Origin: Streptomyces sp. TN58
GTDB taxonomy: Bacteria > Actinomycetota > Actinomycetes > Streptomycetales > Streptomycetaceae
Length of the DNA stretch: 64,000 bases
Reading direction: 5' to 3'
Assembly (NCBI RefSeq): GCF_001941845.1
Contig: NZ_CP018870.1
Location: 5,214,001-5,278,000, forward strand
Shown: positions 44,162 to 53,443 of the stretch, piece by piece
Layout of the letters: each line of letters starts with the position of its first letter
Position numbering within the stretch: the first letter of the stretch is position 1
The notes under the pieces: generated by a model
The model's database searches: none
Told to the model about the DNA's origin: nothing
Seen by the model: the letters and a program-made list of their open reading frames with translations, nothing else
Program-made: the position numbers and the translations under genes

Positions 44162-44982
44162 TGCGTCTCGACGTCGTCACGATCTTCCCCGAGTACCTGG
44201 AACCGCTCAACGTCTCCCTCGTCGGCAAGGCCCGCGCGCGCGGCCAGCTCGACGTCCACGTCCACGACCTGCGGGACTGGACCCACGACCGGCACAACAC
44301 GGTCGACGACACCCCCTACGGCGGCGGCCCCGGCATGGTCATGAAGACCGGCCCGTGGGGCGAGGCGCTGGACGAGGCGCTGGCCGACGGCTACGAGGCG
44401 GGCGCGCACGGCCCCGTCATGGTGGTCCCCACGCCCAGCGGCCGCCCGTTCACCCAGGAACTGGCCGTCGAGCTCTCCGAGCGGCCCTGGCTGATCTTCA
44501 CGCCCGCCCGCTACGAGGGCATCGACCGCCGTGTGATGGACGAGTACGCCACGCGCATGCCGGTGTACGAGGTCTCCATCGGTGACTACGTCCTGGCCGG
44601 CGGCGAGGCGGCCGTCCTGGTCGTCACCGAGGCCGTGGCGCGGCTGCTGCCCGGCGTCCTGGGCAACGCCGAGTCGCACCGGGACGACTCCTTCGCGCCC
44701 GGCGAGATGGCGAACCTGCTGGAGGGGCCCGTCTACACCAAGCCGCCGGTGTGGCGCGGCCGGGACATCCCCGAGGTGCTGCTCAGCGGCCACCACGGGA
44801 AGATCGCCCGGTGGCGCCGGGACGAGGCCTTCCGCCGGACGGCGAGCAACCGGCCCGACCTGATCGAGCGCTGCGAGGCCTCCGCCTTCGACAAGAAGGA
44901 CCGCGAGATCCTCTCCATCCTGGGCTGGCAACCGACGCCTGACGGCCGATTTTGGCGCAGGCCGCAGGCCGTGGAAGAATAG
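44161..44982 (+). CDS. trmD: tRNA (guanine37-N1)-methyltransferase
   Basis: A 273-residue SPOUT methyltransferase. [50 protein letters not shown] and [17 protein letters not shown] are the trefoil-knot SAM motifs. It makes m1G37 in tRNAs reading CNN codons, including tRNA-Pro. It overlaps rimM by one base and is followed by a 134-bp leader before rplS. Confidence 0.98.
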   Translation: MRLDVVTIFPEYLEPLNVSLVGKARARGQLDVHVHDLRDWTHDRHNTVDDTPYGGGPGMVMKTGPWGEALDEALADGYEAGAHGPVMVVPTPSGRPFTQELAVELSERPWLIFTPARYEGIDRRVMDEYATRMPVYEVSIGDYVLAGGEAAVLVVTEAVARLLPGVLGNAESHRDDSFAPGEMANLLEGPVYTKPPVWRGRDIPEVLLSGHHGKIARWRRDEAFRRTASNRPDLIERCEASAFDKKDREILSILGWQPTPDGRFWRRPQAVEE

Positions 44983-45116
44983 GCGGCTGCTGTGTGCTCG
45001 CCGGACGCCCCTGCCACAGGGGGACCGTCGGCCGCCGAGTGTCACAGCTCCCGAATTCTCTACGGAAACCCGCATCGGCGACCTGTGGCGTCATGCGAAG
45101 AAAGCAGACGAAGAAC

Positions 45117-45467
45117 ATGTCTCACCTGCTCGATGGCGTCAACGCCGCCGCGCTCCGCTCGGACGTCCCGGCCTTCCGCCCGGGTGACACGATCAACGTG
45201 CACGTCCGCGTGATCGAGGGCAACCGCTCCCGTATCCAGCAGTTCAAGGGTGTCGTCATCCGCCGCCAGGGCTCGGGCGTCTCCGAGACCTTCACCGTTC
45301 GCAAGGTCTCCTTCAGCGTCGGCGTGGAGCGTACCTTCCCGGTCCACTCCCCGATCTTCGAGAAGATCGAGCTCGTCACCCGCGGTGACGTACGCCGTGC
45401 GAAGCTGTACTACCTCCGTGAGCTCCGCGGCAAGGCCGCGAAGATCAAGGAGAAGCGCGACAAGTAA
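45117..45467 (+). CDS. rplS: 50S ribosomal protein L19
   Basis: A 116-residue protein with the L19 features [51 protein letters not shown] and [23 protein letters not shown] 45117 follows GAAGAAC. It ends the rpsP operon in the standard order. A longer in-frame start at 44952 would run through the leader and is rejected. Confidence 0.97.
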   Translation: MSHLLDGVNAAALRSDVPAFRPGDTINVHVRVIEGNRSRIQQFKGVVIRRQGSGVSETFTVRKVSFSVGVERTFPVHSPIFEKIELVTRGDVRRAKLYYLRELRGKAAKIKEKRDK

Positions 45468-45511
45468 GGTCGCCACCGGTGTCCGGGGGCGGCCGGATAG
45501 GCTCGCCCCCG

Positions 45512-46264
45512 ATGGACACCGAAGCACCTCACACGCAGCGCGGCCACTCTTCCCCCGGCGAGGGGCAAGGGCGGCCGCGTTCTGCGTTCTCCGGGACCGG
45601 CGAGGCCGGACCCGGACGGCCGGTCCCGCAGCGGCAGCTGACGTGGCGCCGGGCGGGGATGATCGGCGTCGCCTGCACGCTCTTCCTGCTGCTGCTCAGC
45701 AACTTCGTCGTCCAGCCGTTCCTGATCCCCAGCCGCTCCATGGAGCCGACGCTGAAGGTCGGGGACCGGCTGCTGGTGAACAAGCTGGCGTACCGTTTCG
45801 GTGATCAGCCGCGCCGCGGGGACCTGGTGGTCTTCGACGGCACGGGATCCTTCGTGCGGGAGCGCGCGGACGGCAACCCGGTCGGCGGCCTCGTGCACGG
45901 CGCGGCCTCGGCGCTCGGGCTCGCTGAGCCCTCCGACACCGACTTCGTGAAGCGGGTGGTGGGCGTGGGCGGTGACGACGTGGTCTGCTGCGACGCGGAC
46001 GGCCGGGTCGCGGTGAACGGCGTTCCGCTGGACGAGCCGTACCTGTACCCGGGGGACGCGCCCTCGGCGGTGCCCTTCCGGATCGTCGTGCCCCTGGGGA
46101 CCCTGTGGGTGATGGGTGATCATCGTTCCCAGTCCCGGGACTCGCGGGACCACCTGGGGGAACCGGGCGGGGGGATGGTGCCGGTGGAGAAAGTGATCGG
46201 GCGAGCCGACTGGATCGGCTGGCCGGTCTCGCGGTGGGGCGCCCTCGGCGGCGGCCATGGGTAG
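45512..46264 (+). CDS. sipW: Type I signal peptidase (first of four, SipW-like)
   Basis: A 250-residue membrane protease. A ~45-residue basic/Pro-rich cytoplasmic N-terminus precedes one membrane helix (GMIGVACTLFLLLLSNFVVQ). The catalytic Ser76 is in PSRSMEPTL and Lys147 in DFVKRVVGVGGDD; box E GDHRSQSRDSRDH is present. It cleaves Sec and Tat signal peptides. No C-terminal anchor is visible. The ATG is preceded by TAGGCT (45498-45503), a possible -10, suggesting a leaderless mRNA. The end overlaps sipX by eight bases. Confidence 0.93.
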   Translation: MDTEAPHTQRGHSSPGEGQGRPRSAFSGTGEAGPGRPVPQRQLTWRRAGMIGVACTLFLLLLSNFVVQPFLIPSRSMEPTLKVGDRLLVNKLAYRFGDQPRRGDLVVFDGTGSFVRERADGNPVGGLVHGAASALGLAEPSDTDFVKRVVGVGGDDVVCCDADGRVAVNGVPLDEPYLYPGDAPSAVPFRIVVPLGTLWVMGDHRSQSRDSRDHLGEPGGGMVPVEKVIGRADWIGWPVSRWGALGGGHG

Positions 46265-47261
46265 CCGCGGGCGGCCGAAGGGCCGACGGGAGCGGGAACC
46301 CGAGCCGGAGCCGCGCGGCAGGTCGCGGAGCCGGGGGGACCGGATCGCGCCGGCGCCGCAGTCGCGCGCGCGGCCGCGCGGCCGGCGGGACTGGCTGGAT
46401 GACGAGCCCGAGCCCGAGCCGGGGCCGCGCGCGGGGCCGAGAGGCCGGCGCGAGGCGCGACCGGAGCCGGAGCCGGTTCCGGCGGAGGGGGGCAGGGCCC
46501 ATCGGCGCCGCCTGGCCCGAAAGGTCCGGCGGCGCCGCCGGACCCGCCGGGCGGGCGAGCTGCCCCTGCTCGTGGTGGTGGCGCTGTGCATAGCCCTGCT
46601 GCTCAAGACCTTCCTGGTACAGGCCTTCTTCATCCCGTCGGGCTCGATGGAGCAGACCATCCGGATCGGCGACCGGGTCCTGGTGGACAAGCTGACCCCG
46701 TGGTTCGGCTCCAAGGTCGAACGCGGGGACGTCGTCGTGTTCAAGGACCCGGGCGGCTGGCTCAGGGGCGAGTCGGCCCGGCCGGCCCCGGACCCGATCG
46801 TGGTCAAGCAGGTCAAACAGGCCCTGACCTTCATCGGCCTGCTGCCCTCGGCCGACGAGCAGGACCTGATCAAGCGCGTCATCGGCGTGGGCGGCGACAC
46901 CGTCAAGTGCTGTGACGCCAAGGGCCGGGTCACCGTCAACGGCTCGCCGCTCGACGAGCCGTACGTGAAGCCGGGCAACACCCCCTCCGACATCCCCTTC
47001 GAGGTGGAGGTGCCGGCCGGACGGCTGTTCGTGATGGGCGACCACCGGGCGAATTCGGCCGATTCCCGCTTCCACCTCGACGAGGCCTTCGAGGGCACCA
47101 TCGACGAGAACGGGGTCGTGGGGGAGGCCGTGGTGATCGCGTGGCCGTTCGGGCACTGGGCCCGTCTGGAACAGCCGGCGACCTTCCGCATGGTGCCCGA
47201 TCAGGCACGACGTGCCGGACGCGGCCCCAGGCGGCGCCGCCCGGGCGCGCCGTTCGCATAG
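46257..47261 (+). CDS. sipX: Type I signal peptidase (second, SipX-like) with a long charged N-terminus
   Basis: A 334-residue protease. The first ~105 residues are Arg/Glu/Pro-rich (REPEPEP, PGPRAGPRGRR), followed by a membrane helix (LPLLVVVALCIALLLKTFLVQAFF). Catalytic Ser130 (PSGSMEQTI) and Lys206 (DLIKRVIGVGGD) are present, with GDHRANSADSR as box E. No C-terminal transmembrane anchor is seen, unlike the third and fourth copies. ATG 46257 overlaps the preceding gene. Confidence 0.93.
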   Translation: MGSRGRPKGRREREPEPEPRGRSRSRGDRIAPAPQSRARPRGRRDWLDDEPEPEPGPRAGPRGRREARPEPEPVPAEGGRAHRRRLARKVRRRRRTRRAGELPLLVVVALCIALLLKTFLVQAFFIPSGSMEQTIRIGDRVLVDKLTPWFGSKVERGDVVVFKDPGGWLRGESARPAPDPIVVKQVKQALTFIGLLPSADEQDLIKRVIGVGGDTVKCCDAKGRVTVNGSPLDEPYVKPGNTPSDIPFEVEVPAGRLFVMGDHRANSADSRFHLDEAFEGTIDENGVVGEAVVIAWPFGHWARLEQPATFRMVPDQARRAGRGPRRRRPGAPFA

Positions 47262-47364
47262 TGTGTCCTGCGTCTCCCGAGCCCTAGGGAACTCCCGCTC
47301 GTTAAGGGAGGGGAGGACCCGTGTCCGGCTCGGTGCGGGCGGCGATCGTGAGTGAGGAGTGGAT

Positions 47365-48270
47365 GTGGGGGACGTGGCGGTAGGCGCGCGGTCCGGACGC
47401 GACGAGGGCGAGGAGCGGCCGGACGACGCCGTCGCGCGCGAGGCCGAGGAGGACGGCGCCCTGGAGAAGCCGCACCGCTCGTTCTGGAAGGAGCTCCCGC
47501 TCCTCATCGGCATCGCCCTGCTGCTGGCCCTGCTGATCAAGACCTTCCTGGTCCAGGCGTTCTCGATCCCCTCGGACTCGATGCAGGACACCCTGCAGCG
47601 CGGGGACCGGGTGCTGGTCGACAAGCTCACCCCGTGGTTCGGCTCCGAGCCGGAGCGCGGCGAGGTCGTGGTCTTCCACGACCCGGCCGACTGGCTGTCG
47701 GGTGAGCCCACACCGGAGCCGAACATCGCGCAGAAGGTCCTCAGCTGGATCGGCCTGATGCCGTCCGCCGAGGACAAGGACCTGATCAAGCGGACCATCG
47801 CCATCGGCGGTGACACGGTCGAGTGCAAGAAGGGGCGACCGGTCGTCGTCAACGGCAAGGCGCTCGACGAGCCGTACATCTTCCCCGGTGACACCGCGTG
47901 CGACGACCACCCCTTCGGCCCGCTCAAGGTGCCCGAGGGCAAGATCTGGGTGATGGGCGACCACCGGCAGAACTCCCAGGACTCCCGCTACCACATGGAG
48001 GACTCCACGCAGGGCTTCGTGCCGGTCGACAAGGTCGTCGGACGGGCCGTCGTGATCGCGTGGCCGGTGACCCGCTGGTCCACGCTTCCGATCCCGGACA
48101 CCTTCGACCAGCCCGGCATCGGGAACCAGGCCGCGGCCACCGCGCTCGGCCTCGGCGCCGCCGGACTGGCGCCGGTCGGGCTCGGCCCGGGCGCGCTGGG
48201 GCTCGCCGGAGCGGTTCCGCTCGTCATGTGGCGCCGCAGGAAGCTGACCAGCGGCCGTACCGACGGGTAG
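47365..48270 (+). CDS. sipY: Type I signal peptidase (third, SipY-like) with C-terminal anchor
   Basis: A 301-residue protease. Catalytic Ser72 (PSDSMQDTL) and Lys142 (DLIKRTIAIGGD) are present. It has a first membrane helix (LPLLIGIALLLALLIKTFLVQ) and a C-terminal hydrophobic segment (ALGLGAAGLAPVGLGPGALGLAGAVPLVMW) ending in basic residues. This makes it a two-anchor form. GTG 47365 is preferred over GTG 47359 because GAGGAG is five bases upstream of 47365 but directly abuts 47359. Confidence 0.92.
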   Translation: MGDVAVGARSGRDEGEERPDDAVAREAEEDGALEKPHRSFWKELPLLIGIALLLALLIKTFLVQAFSIPSDSMQDTLQRGDRVLVDKLTPWFGSEPERGEVVVFHDPADWLSGEPTPEPNIAQKVLSWIGLMPSAEDKDLIKRTIAIGGDTVECKKGRPVVVNGKALDEPYIFPGDTACDDHPFGPLKVPEGKIWVMGDHRQNSQDSRYHMEDSTQGFVPVDKVVGRAVVIAWPVTRWSTLPIPDTFDQPGIGNQAAATALGLGAAGLAPVGLGPGALGLAGAVPLVMWRRRKLTSGRTDG

Positions 48271-48311
48271 GGTGCCGCCCAGGACGACGATCCCGATGCG
48301 GGGGCGCTGGA

Positions 48312-49091
48312 ATGGGCGGAACTGAAGCGATACGCAGTGGCAAGGACGGCCGCGGCGGTCTCGGCAACGTGTTGTCGGGCATCGTCGTGGCCATCGGCTT
48401 TGCGCTCTTCCTGGGCGGCTTCGTGTGGGGGGCGCTCGTCTACCGGCCCTACACGGTCCCGACGGACTCGATGATGCCGACGGTGCGGCCCGGCGATCGG
48501 CTGCTGGCCCAGCGCATCGACGGCGGCGAGGTGCGCCGCGGGGACGTGGTCGTCTTCACTGATGCCATGTGGAGCGACTCACCCATGGTCAAGCGTGTCG
48601 TCGGCGTCGGCGGCGACACCGTGAAGTGCTGCGGTGCGGGCGGCGAGCTGACCGTGAACGGTGTCCCGCTGGACGAGCCCTACGCCGACACCAGCCGGCC
48701 GGACACGGGTCTGGCCATGCCGCCCGGGCAGGCCCCGCCGTCCGGAACCCCCTTCGAGGTGACCGTCCCCGAGGGCAACCTCTTCCTGCTCGGCGACCGG
48801 CGCGCCGCCTCGCTGGACTCACGGTCCCACCTGCAGGAGGCCGGCCAGGGCACCGTGCCGCGCTCCGCCGTCAGCGCCCGCGTCGACGCCCTCGCCTGGC
48901 CGGACATGGCGATGCTGGAGCGGCCGCGGACGTACGCCGCCCTGCCCGGCGGGACCTCGGGGCACGGGCCGCTGCGGCTCCAGGTGGCGGCCGTGGTCGC
49001 CGGAGCCGCCCTGGTGGTGCTGGGAGCCGCCTACGGGCCCGTCGCGCGGGTCCTCGGCCGCGGACGGCGGGAGCGGGCCGGTGTCGCCTGA
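48312..49091 (+). CDS. sipZ: Type I signal peptidase (fourth, SipZ-like) with C-terminal anchor
   Basis: A 259-residue protease with short N-terminus and a membrane helix (SGIVVAIGFALFLGGFVWGALV). Catalytic Ser53 (PTDSMMPTV) and Lys94 (MVKRVVGVGGDT) are present. The C-terminal segment (LRLQVAAVVAGAALVVLGAAYGPVARVL) is a second anchor, followed by Arg-rich sequence. ATG 48312 follows GGGGCGCTGGA. It overlaps the NUDIX gene by 11 bases. Confidence 0.92.
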   Translation: MGGTEAIRSGKDGRGGLGNVLSGIVVAIGFALFLGGFVWGALVYRPYTVPTDSMMPTVRPGDRLLAQRIDGGEVRRGDVVVFTDAMWSDSPMVKRVVGVGGDTVKCCGAGGELTVNGVPLDEPYADTSRPDTGLAMPPGQAPPSGTPFEVTVPEGNLFLLGDRRAASLDSRSHLQEAGQGTVPRSAVSARVDALAWPDMAMLERPRTYAALPGGTSGHGPLRLQVAAVVAGAALVVLGAAYGPVARVLGRGRRERAGVA

Positions 49092-49587
49092 CCCGGCGGC
49101 CGGGCGCCGCCCCCGCCAGGTGTCCCGGGTGATCCTGCTCGATCCGGCGGACCGGATCCTGCTGCTGCACGGCTTCGAACCGGCCGACCCCTCGGACGAC
49201 TGGTGGTTCACCCCCGGCGGCGGACTGGAGGGGACGGAGACCCGGGAGCAGGCCGCGCTGCGCGAGCTGGCCGAAGAGACCGGGATCACCGAGGTGGAGC
49301 TGGGGCCGGTGCTGTGGCACCGCTACTGCTCCTTCCCCTTCGACGGCCGGCGCTGGGAGCAGGACGAGTGGTACTTCCTGGCCCGGACCAGCCGGACCAC
49401 GACCTGGATGGGCGGCCTGACCGAGCTGGAGCGGCGCAGCGTCACCGGAGCCAGGTGGTGGACCTCCGAGGAACTTCTCACGGCACGTGAGACGGTGTAC
49501 CCGACCAAGCTCGCCGAGCTGCTCCGCACGCTGCTCGACGAGGGTCCTCCGGGTGCCCCGGTGGTCCTGGCCCCGGAAATCGTCTAG
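49081..49587 (+). CDS. NUDIX hydrolase
   Basis: A 168-residue hydrolase. The complete NUDIX box GGLEGTETREQAALRELAEETGI is at ~residues 42-64. DDWWFTPGGG precedes it and YPTKLAELLRTLLDEG follows at the C-terminus. It hydrolyses a nucleoside diphosphate linked to X; the substrate is unknown. GTG 49081 overlaps sipZ, an arrangement kept in Streptomyces, which may indicate co-expression rather than shared function. Confidence 0.9.
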   Translation: MSPDPAAGRRPRQVSRVILLDPADRILLLHGFEPADPSDDWWFTPGGGLEGTETREQAALRELAEETGITEVELGPVLWHRYCSFPFDGRRWEQDEWYFLARTSRTTTWMGGLTELERRSVTGARWWTSEELLTARETVYPTKLAELLRTLLDEGPPGAPVVLAPEIV

Positions 49588-49642
49588 GGGCGCACGGCGC
49601 TGGCGCACAATAGGGGGACGCACGGCTGAAGGGGAACATGCC

Positions 49643-49951
49643 ATGAGTGCCGAGGACCTCGAAAAGTACGAGACCGAGATGGAGCTGAAGCTCTATCGGG
49701 AGTACCGCGACGTCGTCGGGCTGTTCAAGTACGTGATCGAGACCGAACGCCGTTTCTACCTCACCAACGACTACGAGATGCAGGTGCACTCCGTCCAGGG
49801 CGAGGTCTTCTTCGAGGTCTCCATGGCCGACGCCTGGGTCTGGGACATGTACCGGCCGGCCCGCTTCGTCAAGCAGGTCCGGGTGCTGACCTTCAAGGAC
49901 GTGAACATCGAGGAGCTCAACAAGAGCGATCTCGAACTGCCGGGCAGCTGA
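49643..49951 (+). CDS. DUF2469-family conserved protein
   Basis: A 102-residue acidic protein conserved across actinobacteria (MSAEDLEKYETEMELKLYREYRDVVGLFKYVIETERRFYLTN). No enzyme motif or signal is seen. The family is found between signal peptidase/RNase HII genes and yraN. ATG 49643 follows AAGGGGAAC. Function is unknown to me. Confidence 0.92.
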   Translation: MSAEDLEKYETEMELKLYREYRDVVGLFKYVIETERRFYLTNDYEMQVHSVQGEVFFEVSMADAWVWDMYRPARFVKQVRVLTFKDVNIEELNKSDLELPGS

Positions 49952-50059
49952 TCACCTCACCCGGGAGGGTGACGGCTCTGTCCACAGCGGCCGGGTTGTC
50001 CACCAAGATCCACAAGGTGGGCGGGGACGCGGGACCGTCGGTGCCGGAGGTGGTGCCCG

Positions 50060-50431
50060 ATGGACGCGAAGAGCGTGGCACGGCAGGCGATGGGGCGGTA
50101 CGGCGAGGATCTCGCGGCACGGCGGCTGACCGAGGCCGGCATGACCGTGATCGCGCGGAACTGGCGGTGCCGCGGTGGGGAGATCGACATCGTCGCGCGC
50201 GACGGGGACGCCCTCGTCGTGTGCGAGGTCAAGACCCGTCGCACAGGGGGCTTCGAGCACCCGATGGCGGCCGTACGGACCGCCAAGGCGGACCGGTTGA
50301 GGAACCTCGCCGGGCGCTGGCTCGCCGATCACGGCGGACCACCCCCGGGCGGGGTCCGTATCGACCTCGTGGGAGTCCTGCTCCCACGGCGCGGCGCGCC
50401 CCTGGTGGAACACGTCAGGGGGGTGGCCTGA
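50060..50431 (+). CDS. yraN: YraN-family endonuclease-like protein
   Basis: A 123-residue protein of the UPF0102 family. It has the restriction-endonuclease-like core [38 protein letters not shown] (D...ExK triad). It is a predicted Holliday-junction or DNA-binding nuclease; activity is not established. The TGA overlaps the comM ATG, so yraN-comM-dprA form one DNA-uptake/recombination operon. Confidence 0.93.
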   Translation: MDAKSVARQAMGRYGEDLAARRLTEAGMTVIARNWRCRGGEIDIVARDGDALVVCEVKTRRTGGFEHPMAAVRTAKADRLRNLAGRWLADHGGPPPGGVRIDLVGVLLPRRGAPLVEHVRGVA

Positions 50432-52062
50432 TGGGGTTCGCGCGAGCCTGCTCCGTGGCCCTCGTCGGCGTCGACGGCGTGGTGGTGGAGGTCCAGGCCG
50501 ACCTGGAGCCCGGAGTCGCGGCCTTCACCCTGGTGGGACTGCCGGACAAGACCCTCGTCGAGAGCCGGGACCGGGTGCGTGCGGCCGTGGTCAACTCCGG
50601 GGCGGCCTGGCCGCAGAAGAAGCTCACCGTCGGGCTGAGCCCGGCCTCGGTGCCCAAGTCCGGCGCCGGATTCGACATGGCGGTGGCGGCGGCCGTGCTC
50701 GGCGCGGCCGAGGTGGTCGACCCGGCGGCCATCGCCGACCTCGTGCTGATCGGCGAGCTGGGGCTGGACGGGCGGGTGCGTCCGGTCCGGGGGATCCTGC
50801 CCGCCGTCCTCGCCGCGGCCGAAGCCGGCTACCGGCAGGTGGTCGTGCCCCGGCAGTGCGCCGCCGAGGCCGCGCTCGTCCCGGACGTCTCGGTGCTCGG
50901 CGTGCGCAGCCTGCGCCAGCTGATCGCCGTCCTGACCGACGGGGAGGTGCCCGACGAGGAGCCCGGGGAAGCGCCGGACCGCCCGGACCCGATGCTCGCC
51001 GGACTGCTCGTCCCCGGGGCGGGCCTGGGCACCGGGCTCGCCCCCGGCCGCCCGGGCGGGGACTGCGCCGACTTCCCCGACCTGGCGGACGTGGCCGGGC
51101 AGCACACGGCGCGCCGCGCCCTCGAAGTGGCCGCCGCCGGAGGCCACCACCTGTTCCTCAGCGGACCGCCCGGCGCCGGGAAGACGATGCTGGCCGAGCG
51201 GCTGCCCTGGATCCTGCCGCCGCTCACCCGCCAGGACTCCGTGGAGGTCACCGCGGTCCACTCGGTCGCGGGAATCCTGCCGCCCGGCGAACCCCTCGTC
51301 TCCCGGCCGCCCTACTGCGCCCCGCACCACTCGGCGACCATGCAGTCCCTGGTGGGTGGCGGGACCGGGGTACCCAGGCCCGGAGCGGTCTCCCTCGCCC
51401 ACCGGGGGGTGCTCTTCCTGGACGAGGCCGCGGAGTTCCACAGCCGGGCGCTGGACGCGCTGCGCCAGCCGCTGGAATCGGGGCACGTGGTCATCGCCCG
51501 CGCCGCCGGGGTGGTACGGCTGCCCGCCAGGTTCCTCATGGTCCTCGCCGCGAACCCCTGCCCGTGCGGACGGCACACCCTGCACGGCGCCGGCTGCGAA
51601 TGCCCGCCCTCGGTGATCCGGCGCTACCAGGCCAGGCTGTCCGGGCCGCTGCTGGACCGGGTCGACCTGAGGGTGGAGGCGGAGCCCGTGACCCGCGGCG
51701 ACCTGCTCGGCCGCGGCGGCCGGGGGGAGCCCACCGCAGTGGTCGCCGACCGGGTGCGGGAGGCCCGGGAGCGCGCCGGGGCGCGGCTCGCCGGGACGGC
51801 CTGGAGGCTCAACTCCGAAGTGCCCGGGCAGGAACTGAGAACCCGTTGGCAGGCGGCGCCGGGGGCTCTGGCACAGGCCGAGCGGGAACTGGAACGGGGG
51901 CTGCTCACCGCGCGCGGGCTGGACCGCGTCCTGCGGGTCGCCTGGACCGTCGCCGACCTGCGGGGGCGGGACCGGCCCGAGGCGCTGGACGTGGCCGTGG
52001 CGCTGGAGCTGCGGACCGGAGTCGCCCGTGGGGCCATGTCGGTGCCGGGGGCCGCGACATGA
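50431..52062 (+). CDS. comM: Mg-chelatase-like AAA+ ATPase ComM
   Basis: A 543-residue AAA+ helicase. The N-terminal ACARS module ([21 protein letters not shown]) includes the ChlI-like domain. Walker A GPPGAGKTMLAERLPWILPPL is at ~residues 246-266, and the sensor region VLFLDEAAEFHSRALDALRQPLESG is typical. ComM promotes branch migration in natural transformation; its role in Streptomyces is unproven. The ATG overlaps the yraN stop by one base. Confidence 0.94.
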   Translation: MGFARACSVALVGVDGVVVEVQADLEPGVAAFTLVGLPDKTLVESRDRVRAAVVNSGAAWPQKKLTVGLSPASVPKSGAGFDMAVAAAVLGAAEVVDPAAIADLVLIGELGLDGRVRPVRGILPAVLAAAEAGYRQVVVPRQCAAEAALVPDVSVLGVRSLRQLIAVLTDGEVPDEEPGEAPDRPDPMLAGLLVPGAGLGTGLAPGRPGGDCADFPDLADVAGQHTARRALEVAAAGGHHLFLSGPPGAGKTMLAERLPWILPPLTRQDSVEVTAVHSVAGILPPGEPLVSRPPYCAPHHSATMQSLVGGGTGVPRPGAVSLAHRGVLFLDEAAEFHSRALDALRQPLESGHVVIARAAGVVRLPARFLMVLAANPCPCGRHTLHGAGCECPPSVIRRYQARLSGPLLDRVDLRVEAEPVTRGDLLGRGGRGEPTAVVADRVREARERAGARLAGTAWRLNSEVPGQELRTRWQAAPGALAQAERELERGLLTARGLDRVLRVAWTVADLRGRDRPEALDVAVALELRTGVARGAMSVPGAAT

Positions 52063-53183
52063 CCGGCGCGCAGGACGAGGAGCTGCTGGCGCGGGCGGCG
52101 TTGACACGGGTGTTGGAGCCCGGGGACGCGCACGGCGGACGCTGGATCAGGGAGCACGGCGCCGTACGGCTGTTGAGGCTGCTGTCCGACCCGCGGGAGC
52201 CGTGGGGGGCCCCGCCCGGGGTCGCGCCGGAACGGCTCGACGCCTACCGCAGACGGGCGGCGCTGGCCGACCCCCGGCGCGACCTCGAACTGGCCGCCGG
52301 GTCGGGAGGCCGGTTCGTCTTCCCCGGGTCGGCGGAGTGGCCGACGCAGCTGGACGACCTCGGTGACGAACGGCCCGTCGGCCTCTGGCTGCGGGGCCGG
52401 CCCAACCTGCGTACGTGGGCGCTGCGTTCGGTCGCCGTGGTCGGGGCCCGGGCCTGTACCCCGTACGGCGCCCACATGGCGCAGACACTGGCCGCCGGGC
52501 TCGCCGAGCGGGGGTGGGTCGTCGTCTCCGGGGCGGCCTTCGGCATCGACGGTGCCGCGCACCGCGGAGCCCTCGCCTCCGCCGGGGCGACCGCGGCGGT
52601 GCTCGCCTGCGGAGTGGACGTCGCCTATCCCCGCGGACACGCCGGGCTGCTCGGCCGGATCGCCGGCCAGGGACTCGTCCTCGGGGAGCTGCCGCCGGGC
52701 AGCCACCCCACACCCAGCCGCTTCGTCCTGCGCAACCGGGTCATCGCCGCCCTCACCCGCGGCACCGTCGTCGTCGAGGCCGCCCACCGCAGCGGCTCCC
52801 TGGTCACCGCCCGGCGCGCCCAGCGGCTCGGGCGGGTCACCATGGGCGTCCCGGGACCCGCCACCAGCGGCCTCTCCGGCGGCGTGCACGAACTGCTCAG
52901 GGGCGAGGCCCTGCTGGTGACCGACGCGGCGGAAGTGGTCGAACTCGTCGGCTCCATGGGGGAGCTGGCCCCCGAGCGGCGCGGCCCCGTGCTCGCCCGT
53001 GACCTGCTGGACCGCGACACGGCCCGTGTACTCGAAGCCCTGCCGGCCGGACGCCCGGCGACCGCGGCCGAGCTGGCACTTGCCTCCGGCACCGGCACCG
53101 ATGAAGTCATCGGCAGACTGTACGAACTTCACTCTCTGGGGTTCGTCGAACGGCAGGGCGACGGCTGGCAGTTGAGCGGATGA
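52059..53183 (+). CDS. dprA: DNA-protecting protein DprA
   Basis: A 374-residue Rossmann-fold protein. VAVVGARACTPYGAHMAQTLAAGLAE and VSGAAFGIDGAAHRGALASAG with RFVLRNRVIAALT are DprA motifs. A C-terminal winged-helix-like segment (ELALASGTGTDEVIGRLYEL) follows. It loads RecA on incoming single-stranded DNA. ATG 52059 overlaps the comM stop. whiG lies ~260 bp downstream. Confidence 0.95.
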   Translation: MTGAQDEELLARAALTRVLEPGDAHGGRWIREHGAVRLLRLLSDPREPWGAPPGVAPERLDAYRRRAALADPRRDLELAAGSGGRFVFPGSAEWPTQLDDLGDERPVGLWLRGRPNLRTWALRSVAVVGARACTPYGAHMAQTLAAGLAERGWVVVSGAAFGIDGAAHRGALASAGATAAVLACGVDVAYPRGHAGLLGRIAGQGLVLGELPPGSHPTPSRFVLRNRVIAALTRGTVVVEAAHRSGSLVTARRAQRLGRVTMGVPGPATSGLSGGVHELLRGEALLVTDAAEVVELVGSMGELAPERRGPVLARDLLDRDTARVLEALPAGRPATAAELALASGTGTDEVIGRLYELHSLGFVERQGDGWQLSG

Positions 53184-53443
53184 AAGGACGGAGGGGGCAC
53201 ACAAACCCGCGCCACCCGGCGAGGCGGTCGTTGACCTGGGCACTTCCGGTGGAAGAGTGAAAGAGATGAGAGACGCGGTCCTCCCGGTGGCAGTCGCCGG
53301 GACCGTGCGCCAGGCGCCGGTCCCGGGCCGCCCGCGCGAGCCGGGGCGCCCCTCGGCCCCCGCGCCATCCCGTACTCTTCGCGCACCGCGACACTTTCGT
53401 CACGCTACGCTCCCAAGGAATCCGGCTCCGGCAAAGGCGAAGC

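Noticed and set aside
46257..47261. Frameshift or assembly error explaining the long charged N-terminus of the second signal peptidase
   Set aside because: The frame is continuous with typical third-base GC bias and overlaps the preceding gene in the usual way, so I accept it as genuine.
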